64,000 nt of DNA from an uncultured Lachnospiraceae bacterium (lineage in GTDB: Bacteria; Bacillota; Clostridia; Lachnospirales; Lachnospiraceae): the NCBI GenBank assembly GCA_910587095.1, contig CAJUMJ010000036.1, positions 49,135 to 113,134 of the forward strand, in the 5' to 3' direction. This document shows, piece by piece, positions 40,530-49,700 of the stretch; positions within the stretch are counted from its first letter, which is position 1, and each line of letters begins with the position of its first letter. The notes below the pieces were generated by a model, which saw nothing but the letters and a program-made list of their open reading frames with translations, searched no databases and was not told where the DNA came from. Both the position numbers and the translations under genes were made by a program.

Positions 40530-42839
40530 ATGAAAAAGCGTATATTCCTGTTTGTACTGAATTTCATAATTATGTCTTTATTATACAGAGCCGATTATAC
40601 TGTCGCAATGGCCGCGCAGCAAAATGCGGAGGAGCCGGCGTGCGTGCCAGTCACTGTCCCTGAGGCGGGAAAAGGCGGCCAACCGACAGCAGGTCCTGGG
40701 GCGGAGGAAGGCGATAAACCGACGGCGGGCCCTGAAACGGAGGAAGACGATAAACCGACGGCGGGCCCTGAAACGGAGGAAGACGATAAACCGACGGCGG
40801 GCTCTGAGTCGGAGGAAGGCGATAAGCCGACGGCGGGCCCTGAGTCGGAAAAAGGCGGCCAGCCGACGGCGGGCCCTGGGGCGGAGGAAGGCGATAAACC
40901 GGCGGCGGGCCCTGAGTCGGAGGAAGGCAATAAGCCGACGGCGGATCCTGAGTCGGAAAAAGGCGGCCAGCCGTGGGCGGGCCCTGAGTCGGAGGAAAGC
41001 GATAAGCCGACGGCGGATCCTGAGTCGGAAAAAGGCGGCCAGCCGTGGGCGGGCCCTGAGTCGGAGGAAGGCAATAAGCCGACGGCGGATCCTGAGTCGG
41101 AAAAAGGCGGCCAGCCGGCAGCGGGCCCTGAAACGGAGTCAGGCGACGTATCCGCTGACGATTCGCCGGAACCGACAGAAAGCGTATCCACCGGGCCGGA
41201 ATTGATCGAATGGCTGGAGGCGCACAAGTACACCGGCGGCAAGGTAAAGCTGACCGACGACATTGTATGGGATGAGGCGTACATCTTTTGTCCAAACGGG
41301 ATAAACATGCCATCCATTCATGTCGACGCAGGCGGGTATACCGTCACCGTAACAGGACAGATTGAGCTGCTTGGCGATCATCACCTTAGCTTTTCGGGTC
41401 AGCCGGACGGCAAAAGCTTGTTTCAGGTGGCGGGAAACGGGCTGCTTTCCATGCAGGGCGTTGCGGTGGAGAGCGGTGATTGGGCCTTGTGGCAGGAGGA
41501 GGGAGCCGGGCTGGTGGTTTCCGACTGCCATATATCGGGAAGCGTCCATTATGCGGATACGCCTTACGTGATATATTATAGGGATAACGTCTGTGCCGTC
41601 GTAGAAAAAGGACAGACAATAAACGAGGCGCTTCCTTCGCAAGTAAATTGTCGGGTCAACCGTCAGGGGCGGCTTTGTAATGAGGAGCGGGTTCCGGTTT
41701 TGTGGAATCTGGAAGGAACCGAAAAGCAACAGGAGGAAAGACAGCGATTCAGGCTGCAAGGTTCCTTTTTAGATGTGGCGTCCGCGGAACCGGTATCGTG
41801 CACGGTGGTTTACAATGACTATCCGCTGACCTTTACGGACGTGATAGCGACGGCGAGAGGCTGTCTGTATACCTTTCAGGGCGGGTTCACGATACGGGAG
41901 GAATATCTGCCGTTTACGGTAAAGGCAGAGTATTCTTTCGACGGAGTAAACTGGCTGCTGTTCGAAGAGCAGCGTGTAAAGTGTGCGGATGCCGCGTTCT
42001 ATATTGCCTGTAAGGACGAACGGAAAGTAAGAGAATCCGCTTCCAACATATATATCCGTCTGCAGCATGAAGCCGACGGAACAAAATATTTTTCCAATGT
42101 GCTTCGCTATACGGCCGATAACATGGACGACGAGGAGGACATAGGCGGCAGCCGGGGCGGCGGCACTTCCATCACAAACCCGCCGGACGAACCACAGGAT
42201 GAGGTTGAGGGCGCGCCGTCGGATGAGGAAGACCAGAAGGAGCCCGGTAACGATGCCGATTCGGAAAATGTCGGGCCTGAAATTCCGCCGGCCACGGATC
42301 AGGAGGAAAGCGTTGACCGCGATCCCGAGGAGGCTTCGCCGGGCAGCGGGACGTCAGGCAAGCCGTCTTCGCGTGTGAATGCTTCAGGCAACAACGAGGA
42401 TCAGCCGCTGCAGGCGGAGCCGTCAGACAGCAAAGCAGATCAGCCGTCGACTGCAGCGGTTTCAAAAACGGGCGAGGATCAGCCGTTACAGGCGGAATCT
42501 CCCGATACCGGAGCGGATCATACGAAGGAGGCGGAACTCACAAATAATCAAACGGGAGCGCCTTCGGAAAAACCGATAGAGCAGCCGTTATTTGCGGAGG
42601 TGGGAGATACACAAAGCGCGGGACAAAGCGTCCCCGCAGCAGCCGGAAACGAGGCGGCTGTCGAGGCCATATCCGCATATGGTGGAAACTTTATCCAAAC
42701 GGATGAACATGCGCGTGCTGCCGGCCGGCAGGTTTATTATATGGCGATTGCAACAGGGTTTGTACTGCTGTCGGTTATTGCCGGAATTGCGGGTTTTTAC
42801 GCCCGTTCCCATTATTCCCGGTCGGGGACGAAAAGATAA
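40530..42839 (+). CDS. Repeat-rich membrane-anchored surface protein
   Basis: 769 residues, no family recognised. N-terminal signal-like segment (Lys-Lys-Arg then hydrophobic to about residue 25, 'ALA'-like site near 'VAMAA'). Residues 49-204 are thirteen 12-residue repeats of the type GDKPTAGPESEE. A central region of about 330 residues follows, beginning 'GPELIEWLEAHKYTGGKVKL', with beta-rich, possibly carbohydrate-binding or parallel-helix character ('IELLGDHHLSFSGQPDGKSL'). A second low-complexity acidic region (about 535-710) follows. A C-terminal membrane segment (about 735-757) ends in basic residues. It lacks LPxTG. It is encoded opposite to, and between, the kinase and regulator genes, suggesting it is controlled by or part of that sensory system. 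Confidence 0.85.
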   Translation: MKKRIFLFVLNFIIMSLLYRADYTVAMAAQQNAEEPACVPVTVPEAGKGGQPTAGPGAEEGDKPTAGPETEEDDKPTAGPETEEDDKPTAGSESEEGDKPTAGPESEKGGQPTAGPGAEEGDKPAAGPESEEGNKPTADPESEKGGQPWAGPESEESDKPTADPESEKGGQPWAGPESEEGNKPTADPESEKGGQPAAGPETESGDVSADDSPEPTESVSTGPELIEWLEAHKYTGGKVKLTDDIVWDEAYIFCPNGINMPSIHVDAGGYTVTVTGQIELLGDHHLSFSGQPDGKSLFQVAGNGLLSMQGVAVESGDWALWQEEGAGLVVSDCHISGSVHYADTPYVIYYRDNVCAVVEKGQTINEALPSQVNCRVNRQGRLCNEERVPVLWNLEGTEKQQEERQRFRLQGSFLDVASAEPVSCTVVYNDYPLTFTDVIATARGCLYTFQGGFTIREEYLPFTVKAEYSFDGVNWLLFEEQRVKCADAAFYIACKDERKVRESASNIYIRLQHEADGTKYFSNVLRYTADNMDDEEDIGGSRGGGTSITNPPDEPQDEVEGAPSDEEDQKEPGNDADSENVGPEIPPATDQEESVDRDPEEASPGSGTSGKPSSRVNASGNNEDQPLQAEPSDSKADQPSTAAVSKTGEDQPLQAESPDTGADHTKEAELTNNQTGAPSEKPIEQPLFAEVGDTQSAGQSVPAAAGNEAAVEAISAYGGNFIQTDEHARAAGRQVYYMAIATGFVLLSVIAGIAGFYARSHYSRSGTKR
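40674..41141 (+). repeat. Thirteen 36-bp tandem repeats inside the surface protein gene
   Basis: Each unit encodes 12 residues; positions 1-2 vary (GD, DD, GG, GN, SD) and 'P-T-A-G-P-E-S-E' is mostly kept. Units alternate in the second half between 'GGQPWA' and 'KPTADPESEK', indicating duplication of a two-unit block. Copy number is likely to vary between strains. Confidence 0.9.
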
Positions 42840-43495
42840 CCTTTGTAGCGCTTCGTCTGGATGTAATCGTGATCGGGGCAGATATCGTGGAGCTTTTTGC
42901 GTATGCGTCCCATAATGACCTGCAGGGATTTCTGCCCCTTGTTGATCGGAGCTTTCCACACCGAATCGTAAATCTGCTCCGGCGTATAGATTTCGTTGGG
43001 ATGCTTTGCGAGAAAATACAGCACATCAAATTCGTAGGAAGAAAAATCTACGGAATGTGTCTCAAAATCCGCGCTGCAGGAGGCCGGGGTGATGGAGAGC
43101 GAGCCGTAAGTGAGCGTTTTGGGCGGTTTTGCCGCCCGGCCGGCGCGGATGCGCGCCTGTACCCGCAGTTCCAGCTCCTTTAAGCTGTAGGGCTTGCATA
43201 CATAGTCGTCTCCGCCGATGGACAATCCGCGGATCCGGCTTTCCTCCTCGGTATAGCCGGACAGAAAAATGATGGGAAGTCCTGTCTTAGCACGTATTTT
43301 TTCACATAGTGTAAAGCCGCTCATGCCAGGCAGATCGACGTCGAGAACGACACAATCCAGGGCGTTTGATAAAATGATTTTCTCCGCCGCTTCCGCATTG
43401 TCCGCGCAGACGACGGCATATCCCATTTTATCGAAATATGTCTTATTATTTTCTAATATCATCAGATCGTCATCCACCATCAGAACAGTATACAT
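42812..43495 (-). CDS. OmpR-family response regulator
   Basis: 227 residues from the ATG at 43495, with GAGG six bases before. The receiver domain has 'YTVLMVDDDLMIL' (acidic pocket), 'DCVVLDVDLPGMSG' with the phospho-acceptor Asp, and 'IIFLSGYTEE' then 'DDYVCKPYSLKEL' with the Lys. The winged-helix DNA-binding domain follows ('EFDVLYFLAKHPNEIYTPEQIYDSVW', 'RKKLHDICPDHDYIQTKRYKGYLF'). Its stop overlaps the 3' end of the oppositely oriented surface protein gene by 28 bp. The cognate kinase is probably the 7TM kinase on the same strand 2.4 kb downstream. Confidence 0.93.
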   Translation of the reverse strand: MYTVLMVDDDLMILENNKTYFDKMGYAVVCADNAEAAEKIILSNALDCVVLDVDLPGMSGFTLCEKIRAKTGLPIIFLSGYTEEESRIRGLSIGGDDYVCKPYSLKELELRVQARIRAGRAAKPPKTLTYGSLSITPASCSADFETHSVDFSSYEFDVLYFLAKHPNEIYTPEQIYDSVWKAPINKGQKSLQVIMGRIRKKLHDICPDHDYIQTKRYKGYLFVPDRE

Positions 43496-43570
43496 AGCCA
43501 TCCTCGTTTTGCCCGCCCGCATGTTCCAACGCAGGCGGTATTTCTTTGCCTAATCTTTGATATTTTTTTT

Positions 43571-43579
43571 AGTATAGCA
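43571..43579 (-). promoter_or_regulatory. Extended -10 promoter of the response regulator
   Basis: TG, one base, TATACT read on the - strand, about 75 bases before the start. No clear -35. Confidence 0.5.
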
Positions 43580-43746
43580 TAAAAATATCCGCCGGACAGG
43601 GTTTTTCATACCGAAAATGACCGCGAAAATAAACGTCAGGTAACAATCGCTTCCCGACGCTTTTTTATATAAAAAAATATTGTAGAATAGTGATGTAGAA
43701 TCAGGAAATCTGCCAAAACCAGTCAGGCGGGAGGGGAGAAATCAGG

Positions 43747-45063
43747 ATGTTAGGCGGTTCTGTGTACATAGCATTGATACGGTTTGCAGTCAGTCTTGCG
43801 GGGACGATTGTGTTCTTTTTTCTGCTTGCAAAGCCTCGGTTTGGAAGGAAGATGATGATAATCTGCTATAGCTGTTTTTCCGCGGCGCTGCTTACGATGG
43901 CATGTGTGTGGTATGTGGTGGACTGGGAAAGCTGCGCGAGGATGGTGGCTTTTATCATGTATCTTTGTTTTGCCGTTTTTGCAGTTATCATGAGCAGCGA
44001 TTCGGTTTATCTGAGCATTTATAAGTTGGTGCTTGTCTTTTATCTCCTCGCCGTATTTTTGGTCGGGGCGCTGGAAATTTCCATTCTGTTTTTTGACCGC
44101 AATGTTTGGGCGGATATCGTCGCGCGTATTTGTCTGATCGGATTGATTGCCTTTTTGCTCAACAAATATGTCAGAAAGGCAGTGGAAGGTTTTGGCGACT
44201 ATGTGGAGAGCGAGGCGGACAAGTTCAGCGTTACCGTGATGATAATATGTATTTTGTTCGGGATCGGCTACATTTTAAATCCGAATCTGAACAGGGAGAT
44301 GACAATCCATAGAATTTACCAGATTTTGATGAACTTTTTCCTGACGGGAACATTACAGTTTCTTGTCTTCCGTTTTTATCTGCATGTCGGGAAGGAGAAG
44401 GAGTATGAGAGAGAAAAGCAGTTGATCCAGATGAACTACCGGCTTTTGGAGCGGCAGTTGGAAATTCTGGAAGAATCCGTGGAGTCCGGCAAGCGGCTCC
44501 GCCATGACATCAGGCACCACAATGCGGTAATCGCGGAATGCGCGCGCAGAGGGCAGACGGAAGAACTTTTACAATATCTGCAGGAATATGACCGGGAAAC
44601 GCAACAGGGGGCGCTCGAGATGATTTGCGCGAATGCGGCGGTCAACAACATGCTCTCGGCTTACACGAGAAAGGCGGAGCACGAGCAGATAAATGTGAAG
44701 CTGGATGTGGAGCTTGGAAAGGATTTGGAGATACCAAGCATTGACCTGGTGGCGATTCTGGCCAACGCGTATGAAAATGCGATTTACGCATGTATGGAAG
44801 TGAAGAGAAATCTGAAAGAACAGGAGTGCTTTATTGATCTGATAATAAAAAGGAGAAAAAATAAGCTGATTATTTTCTGCAGTAATACGTGCAAAAAGGA
44901 AGCGGTGTTAAAAGACGGAAAACCCAGGAGCGAATTTACGGGAGGCGTTGGGGTTTCCAGTATCGTCAGGACTGCGAAAAAGTACAGTGGAGAATATGAA
45001 TTTAAAAACGACAACGGGGTGTTTATATTCAGGCTTATCATGAATGCAAAACAAAACGCATAG
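43747..45063 (+). CDS. GHKL/AgrC-like sensor histidine kinase
   Basis: 438 residues. Six or seven membrane segments in residues 1-210 are followed by a coiled-coil linker and the His-box 'RLRHDIRHHNAVIAECARRG' (about 250-270), typical of the HPK10 (AgrC/BlpH) class. The GHKL ATPase domain has 'DLVAILANAYENAIYAC' (N-box) and 'GVGVSSIVRTAKKYSGEYEF' (G-box). Such kinases often sense peptides. No LytTR-type regulator or peptide gene lies beside it: the next gene is a cyclophilin on the opposite strand. GGAGGGGAG lies upstream of the ATG. Confidence 0.9.
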   Translation: MLGGSVYIALIRFAVSLAGTIVFFFLLAKPRFGRKMMIICYSCFSAALLTMACVWYVVDWESCARMVAFIMYLCFAVFAVIMSSDSVYLSIYKLVLVFYLLAVFLVGALEISILFFDRNVWADIVARICLIGLIAFLLNKYVRKAVEGFGDYVESEADKFSVTVMIICILFGIGYILNPNLNREMTIHRIYQILMNFFLTGTLQFLVFRFYLHVGKEKEYEREKQLIQMNYRLLERQLEILEESVESGKRLRHDIRHHNAVIAECARRGQTEELLQYLQEYDRETQQGALEMICANAAVNNMLSAYTRKAEHEQINVKLDVELGKDLEIPSIDLVAILANAYENAIYACMEVKRNLKEQECFIDLIIKRRKNKLIIFCSNTCKKEAVLKDGKPRSEFTGGVGVSSIVRTAKKYSGEYEFKNDNGVFIFRLIMNAKQNA

Positions 45064-45157
45064 AGAAGTGGCTAAACGGGGCGCAGCGGATAGCTGTGCG
45101 CTCACCGAGGGGAAGACGGAAATTTTGTGTTTCATGTGATAGTTTCATGTTGATTAA

Positions 45158-45199
45158 CAGACGGAGACAGACAGGATTAATCCTGCCTGTCTCCGTCTG
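45158..45199. terminator. 42-nt nearly perfect palindrome between convergent genes
   Basis: CAGACGGAGACAG (45158-45170) pairs with CTGTCTCCGTCTG (45187-45199). After one A-C mismatch the inner CAGGAT-TA-ATCCTG continues the stem. There is no T-run on either side. It lies between the kinase and cyclophilin stops, so it may end both transcripts, but without a U-tract that is uncertain. Confidence 0.6.
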
Positions 45200-45223
45200 C
45201 ATGTCGGTATATTTTGGGTACGT

Positions 45224-45745
45224 TTACAGCTTCTCGGGTTCGGGATATTCCACGCCGAATGTATCTACCGTAACGGTCTGCATCACCTGATCTTCCAGCG
45301 GTCTGTCGTCATAGTCGGTCGCCGTCTCGGCGATTTTATTCACGTTTTCCAGTCCCTCGGTCACTTTCCCAAACGCCGCATAAGCGCCGTCCAAGTGGGG
45401 GCTTGTCTTGTGCATGATGAAAAACTGGCTGCCGGCGGAGTCGGGCTGCATACTTCTCGCCATGGAGAGCACGCCTTCGGTGTGCTTTAAGTCGTTCTCA
45501 AAGCCATTCTGCTTAAACTCTCCTTTAATCGAGTAACCGGGGCCGCCCATGCCGGTACCCTCCGGGTCGCCGCCCTGAATCATAAAGCCTTTGATTACCC
45601 GGTGGAAGATCAGGCCGTCATAAAAATTTTTATTAATGAGGCTGATAAAGTTGTTGACGGAAACAGGCGCGATTTCGGGGTATAATTCCGCCTTGATGAC
45701 ATCGCCGTTTGCCATGGTAAAAGTTACGATCGGATTTTGTGCCAT
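45224..45745 (-). CDS. ppiB: Cyclophilin-type peptidyl-prolyl isomerase
   Basis: 173 residues from the ATG at 45745, with AAGGA eight bases before. Cytoplasmic prolyl isomerase. 'FISLINKNFYDGLIFHRVIKGFMIQGGDPEGTGMGGPGY' covers the active site (the Arg in FHRV). 'GVLSMARSMQPDSAGSQFFI' and 'HLDGAYAAFGKVTEG' are the other signature blocks. Full length, no export signal. Confidence 0.95.
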   Translation of the reverse strand: MAQNPIVTFTMANGDVIKAELYPEIAPVSVNNFISLINKNFYDGLIFHRVIKGFMIQGGDPEGTGMGGPGYSIKGEFKQNGFENDLKHTEGVLSMARSMQPDSAGSQFFIMHKTSPHLDGAYAAFGKVTEGLENVNKIAETATDYDDRPLEDQVMQTVTVDTFGVEYPEPEKL

Positions 45746-45827
45746 GTTACTGTTCCTTTCTGCAGTCAAATTTGTGATAAACTTATCTCTTATTCTATAA
45801 GAAAGCGGCTGCGAGGTAAAGAGAAAA

Positions 45828-45856
45828 TTGTGGGAGCCGTGGGATTATGCTATAGT
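45828..45856 (+). promoter_or_regulatory. Promoter of the GNAT gene
   Basis: TTGTGG (45828-45833), 17 bases, TATAGT (45851-45856). It argues that the GNAT gene starts at the ATG at 45924 and not at an in-frame ATG at 45828 inside the promoter. Confidence 0.6.
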
Positions 45857-45923
45857 AATAGGGAATGGTTTTGGCAGTCGGAAGAGACTGGCGGACGAGC
45901 GCAGGGGGAGGGGAGACGGCAAA

Positions 45924-46715
45924 ATGGCTGACGGATTGAGGAAGGTATGCTTTATGCTGCGGGAAAAGATGGAAGAGGAACCGGAGGAGGCTGAGCCGCA
46001 GGAGGGCGTTTTGTATGTCACGGATTTGGGGGAGGTCTACACCGCTTTGCAACAGAGAGGATGCTTCGTCCTGCCCTATCTGCACGAGAAAAACAGGAAC
46101 GAATCGTTTCCGGGGGCGTTCTATGCGGTGGAGCGGCTTGAGGAGATGGACTATACGTCGTTTGATCTGGCGTACCGCCGCCTGGCGGGACTGCCCTGGA
46201 ATATTCTGGAGACAAAGCGGCTGATGGTGCGAGAGACAACGGTGGGGGATGTGGACAGCTTTTACCGGATCTATCAGGATCCTTCTGTCACGGCGTATAT
46301 GGAAAATCTCTTTGCGGACAGGGATGAGGAGATCGCATACATTAGAGACTATATCAGGAAAGTTTATGCTTTTTACGGATACGGTATGTGGACGGTGATG
46401 GAGAAGGGAAGCGGGGAAATAATCGGCAGGGCCGGGATTAGCTGGCGGGAAGGATACGATCTGCCGGAGCTTGGTTTTGTGATTGGTGTGCCCTGGCAGA
46501 GGCAGGGATATGCATATGAAGTGTGCAGAGCCATCCTCGTTTATGCGTGGAAGGAATTGGGAATAGGGCAGATACAGGCGCTCGTTATGGAAGGGAATGA
46601 AAGGTCCGCGAAGCTGTGTAAAAAGCTGGGGTTTTCCAGAATAGGGACCGTATGGGAGGACGGGGCGGCGCATATACTTTTCCGAAGCGGATATTTGGAA
46701 GAAAGCGGTTGCTAA
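45924..46715 (+). CDS. GNAT acetyltransferase with extra N-terminal domain
   Basis: 263 residues, GGGGAG eight bases before the ATG. Residues about 108-260 are a RimJ/RimL-type GNAT domain: 'LETKRLMVRETTVGDVDSFYRIYQDPSV', 'LGFVIGVPWQRQGYAYEVCRAIL' (acetyl-CoA loop, Q/R-x-x-G-x-A-like) and 'NERSAKLCKKLGF'. The first 105 residues form a separate domain ('GVLYVTDLGEVYTALQQRGCFVLPYLHEKN') of Rossmann/HAD-remnant look. The substrate is unknown; protein N-termini or small amines are possible. Confidence 0.85.
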   Translation: MADGLRKVCFMLREKMEEEPEEAEPQEGVLYVTDLGEVYTALQQRGCFVLPYLHEKNRNESFPGAFYAVERLEEMDYTSFDLAYRRLAGLPWNILETKRLMVRETTVGDVDSFYRIYQDPSVTAYMENLFADRDEEIAYIRDYIRKVYAFYGYGMWTVMEKGSGEIIGRAGISWREGYDLPELGFVIGVPWQRQGYAYEVCRAILVYAWKELGIGQIQALVMEGNERSAKLCKKLGFSRIGTVWEDGAAHILFRSGYLEESGC

Positions 46716-46789
46716 ATCCGTCCGGATTTGTAGAATAGATAGAGAAGGGTAAGTTTGCGGCCATTACATAAAGGTAAGAAAGGGTTTGG

Positions 46790-49700
46790 ATGATGGAGAG
46801 AGGGTTTATAAGAAAACGGCTTTTGATCGGGTTGTTGACGTCGGGCCTGATATTGCAGTCTTCGCCGGTCTTCGCTCTGGAGGTTTCGCCTGATGCTGTC
46901 GGGAAGAGCATCGCGGAAACGACGGATCAAGTGTCCGGCGGGCGCACGGAGGATACACAGCCGGGTGAGGAAATTCCCGACGGCGCAGGGGAGAATCCTG
47001 ACAGAACAGAAGGAAATTCGGATGGAGGAGAAAACGTTGGCGGCAGCGGTGAGAGCGGACTTCCCGGCGGCGATGAGGAAGAGACGCCCGGCGGCAGCGA
47101 GGGGAATCCTGACGGCGGGACGGAGGGAACGCCCGGAGACGGTGGGAATCTGGACGGCGGGACGGAAGGAACGCCTGGCGGCAGCGAGGGAAATCCTGAC
47201 GGCGGGACGGAGGGAACGCCCGGCGGCAGCGAGGGAAACCCTGACGGCGGGACGGAAGGAACGCCCGGAGACGGCGAGGGAAATCCTGACGGCGGGACGG
47301 AAGGAACGCCCGGCGGCAGCGAGGGAAACCCTGACGGCGGGACGGAAGGAACGCCCGGAGACGGCGAGGAAAATCCAGGCGACGGGACGGAAGAAACACC
47401 GGACGGCGGGGAGATATCCGATGAGGAGGTGAAGAATCCTGACGGCAGTGAGGTGATACCCGGAGACGACGTGGAAGCGGCGCCGGATCTGATGCAGAAG
47501 CCGCAGGCGGAGGAAGTAGCTCTTATTGACGAAGAAGTCTTTGAGGATGTCTGTGACGGGGGAGGCGCATATCAGGACGGTTCCTTCTCCGTACCTGGCG
47601 GGGATGCCGGACGGCGCCCGGAGGATGGCTCACAGAAAGAGTTTAACGCCGCAAGGTCGCTTGAGGAAGCGGCGGAGTACATCTATCAGGAAATGGTTAA
47701 GAAAAGCGCGGCCATCAATGTGGAGAAGTACGGAATCCAGAAAAGCCAGATTAAGGATGTGGTTATTGGCGCTATCAACGACCACCCGGAGCTGTATTAT
47801 GTGCAGACCGCTTTTGGATACAAAAGTTATGCCAGCGGCATCGTGGTGGAGGTCGAACCCACCTACACGGAAGGTCTGGATGACGCCGCATTCCGCGTGG
47901 GGCTTCAGGAAGCCCTCGCTTCGGTGCAGCCAGGCATGACGGAGCTGGAGAGAGCGATCGCGCTGCATGACTATGTGGTATTGAACTGCGAATATGACAC
48001 CGCAGGCAACAAGCCGAGGACTTCTTACTCGGCGTACGGGGTTTTGGCGGATGGGAAGGCGGTCTGTCAGGGATATGCCCTGACTTATAAACTTCTGCTC
48101 AACAAAGCCGGAATAGAATGTTATATGGTTACGAGCGAAGACATGAATCATGCCTGGAACCTTGTCAAACTGGACGGAAAGTTTTATCAGGTGGACACCA
48201 CCTGGGATGATCCGGTGGCGGATCGTTTCGGAATGGCTCAGCATACATTTATGTTTGTCAGCGACGCGGCGTTTCAAAACAGCGACGTGAGAGACTCGCA
48301 TTACAACTGGCAGGTTACCAGTGGAAGCTATGTGGTGGATTACAAGGCCACCGATACGAGATATGACAATGCGTTTTGGGTGAAAGCGGTGTCGCCGCTT
48401 ATCCTTTCCGGGCATGAGTGTTATTCCTTCGGCTATGGAACCGGCATTGAGAAACGAACCTTGCCTGCGGGAACGGCGCAGACGATTCTTCCGTTTAACG
48501 AGATAGGGTACTGGCCTTATGGGGGCGTATATTCCGGGCTATTCCTGCTTGGGGACCGCTTGTATTTCAACACGCCCTCAAAGATACGCAGCGTGTCGGT
48601 GAATGGCACGGGCGTGCGGGACGAGACGGATGTCCTCTCGGAGGGGGACTCATATATATATGGCAGCGTTTACCGGCAGGGAGAGGTCAGATATATGCTG
48701 CGGGATAAGCCAGGCGGAAGCGGAGGGACGATTCACGTAGCCGAACTGTCAAACGGGGTGGAGATCCCGGTGTCCGCTGTCATCCTGGATCAGGAGAGCG
48801 TGACGTTAAAGCCGGGGGAGAGCGTCACTCTTCATGCCACCGTATCTCCGGCCAACGCGCAGAGCCGGGAGGTTACCTGGACTTCCGATCACCCGGAGAC
48901 GGCTGCCGTGGATGCGGGAACGGTAACGGCCGTCGGTGAGGGGAGCTGTATCGTCACGGCGTCCGCAGGAGGAAAAAGCGCCGTTTGCAACGTGACGGTC
49001 ACAGCGCCGGGGTATAAGGTACAATTTGTCGGTTTTGAGGGCAGGATTCTTGCCACTGTGATGGTCACGGGCGGGAACGACGCTGCACCACCCGCGGTCA
49101 CGGCGCCTGCGGGGTATGAGTTTACCGGCTGGGACGGCGACTACACGAATATTCGAAAAGATACCGTGATTACGGCACGGTACAGGCCGATCGCGTATCG
49201 GATTACCTATCAGGTGAACGGCGGGACAAACGATATCGCTAATCCGGCTGCCTATACGATAGAGGAGGAGGTCAGACTCCGGCCGGCTTCCGGCAAAGCC
49301 GGTTTTCTCTTCACGGGCTGGTACATGGATGAGGCTTGCGAGGGGGATCCGATTGCGATGATTGAGCGGGGCCGCAAGGGAGAGATTACCCTGTACGCCG
49401 GCTGGCAGGACGAACGCGGCTTGTGGCTGCAGGCGGCGGATACGGAAAACAGCAATTATATTCCAAACCACCTGTACACGGGCAAAGCGGTGAAACCTGT
49501 TGTGGAGGTGTATTATGGGGATAAACCGCTAAAAGCCGGGACGGACTATACGCTGAGCTATAAGAACAACACGGCGGCTAATATGCTTCGGTCGGAGACG
49601 GAACTGGCGAAGGCGCCTACCGTGATCATAAAGGGAAAAGGAAATTACACAGGCACGCTCACGAAAACTTTCGTGATAGAGAGCCGGTCGATTGAGGAAG

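Noticed and set aside
40595..41317. Long - strand frames opposite the 36-bp repeats of the surface protein
   Set aside because: They are shadows of a repetitive, stop-poor sequence; the + strand frame has a signal segment, a membrane anchor and a complete layout.
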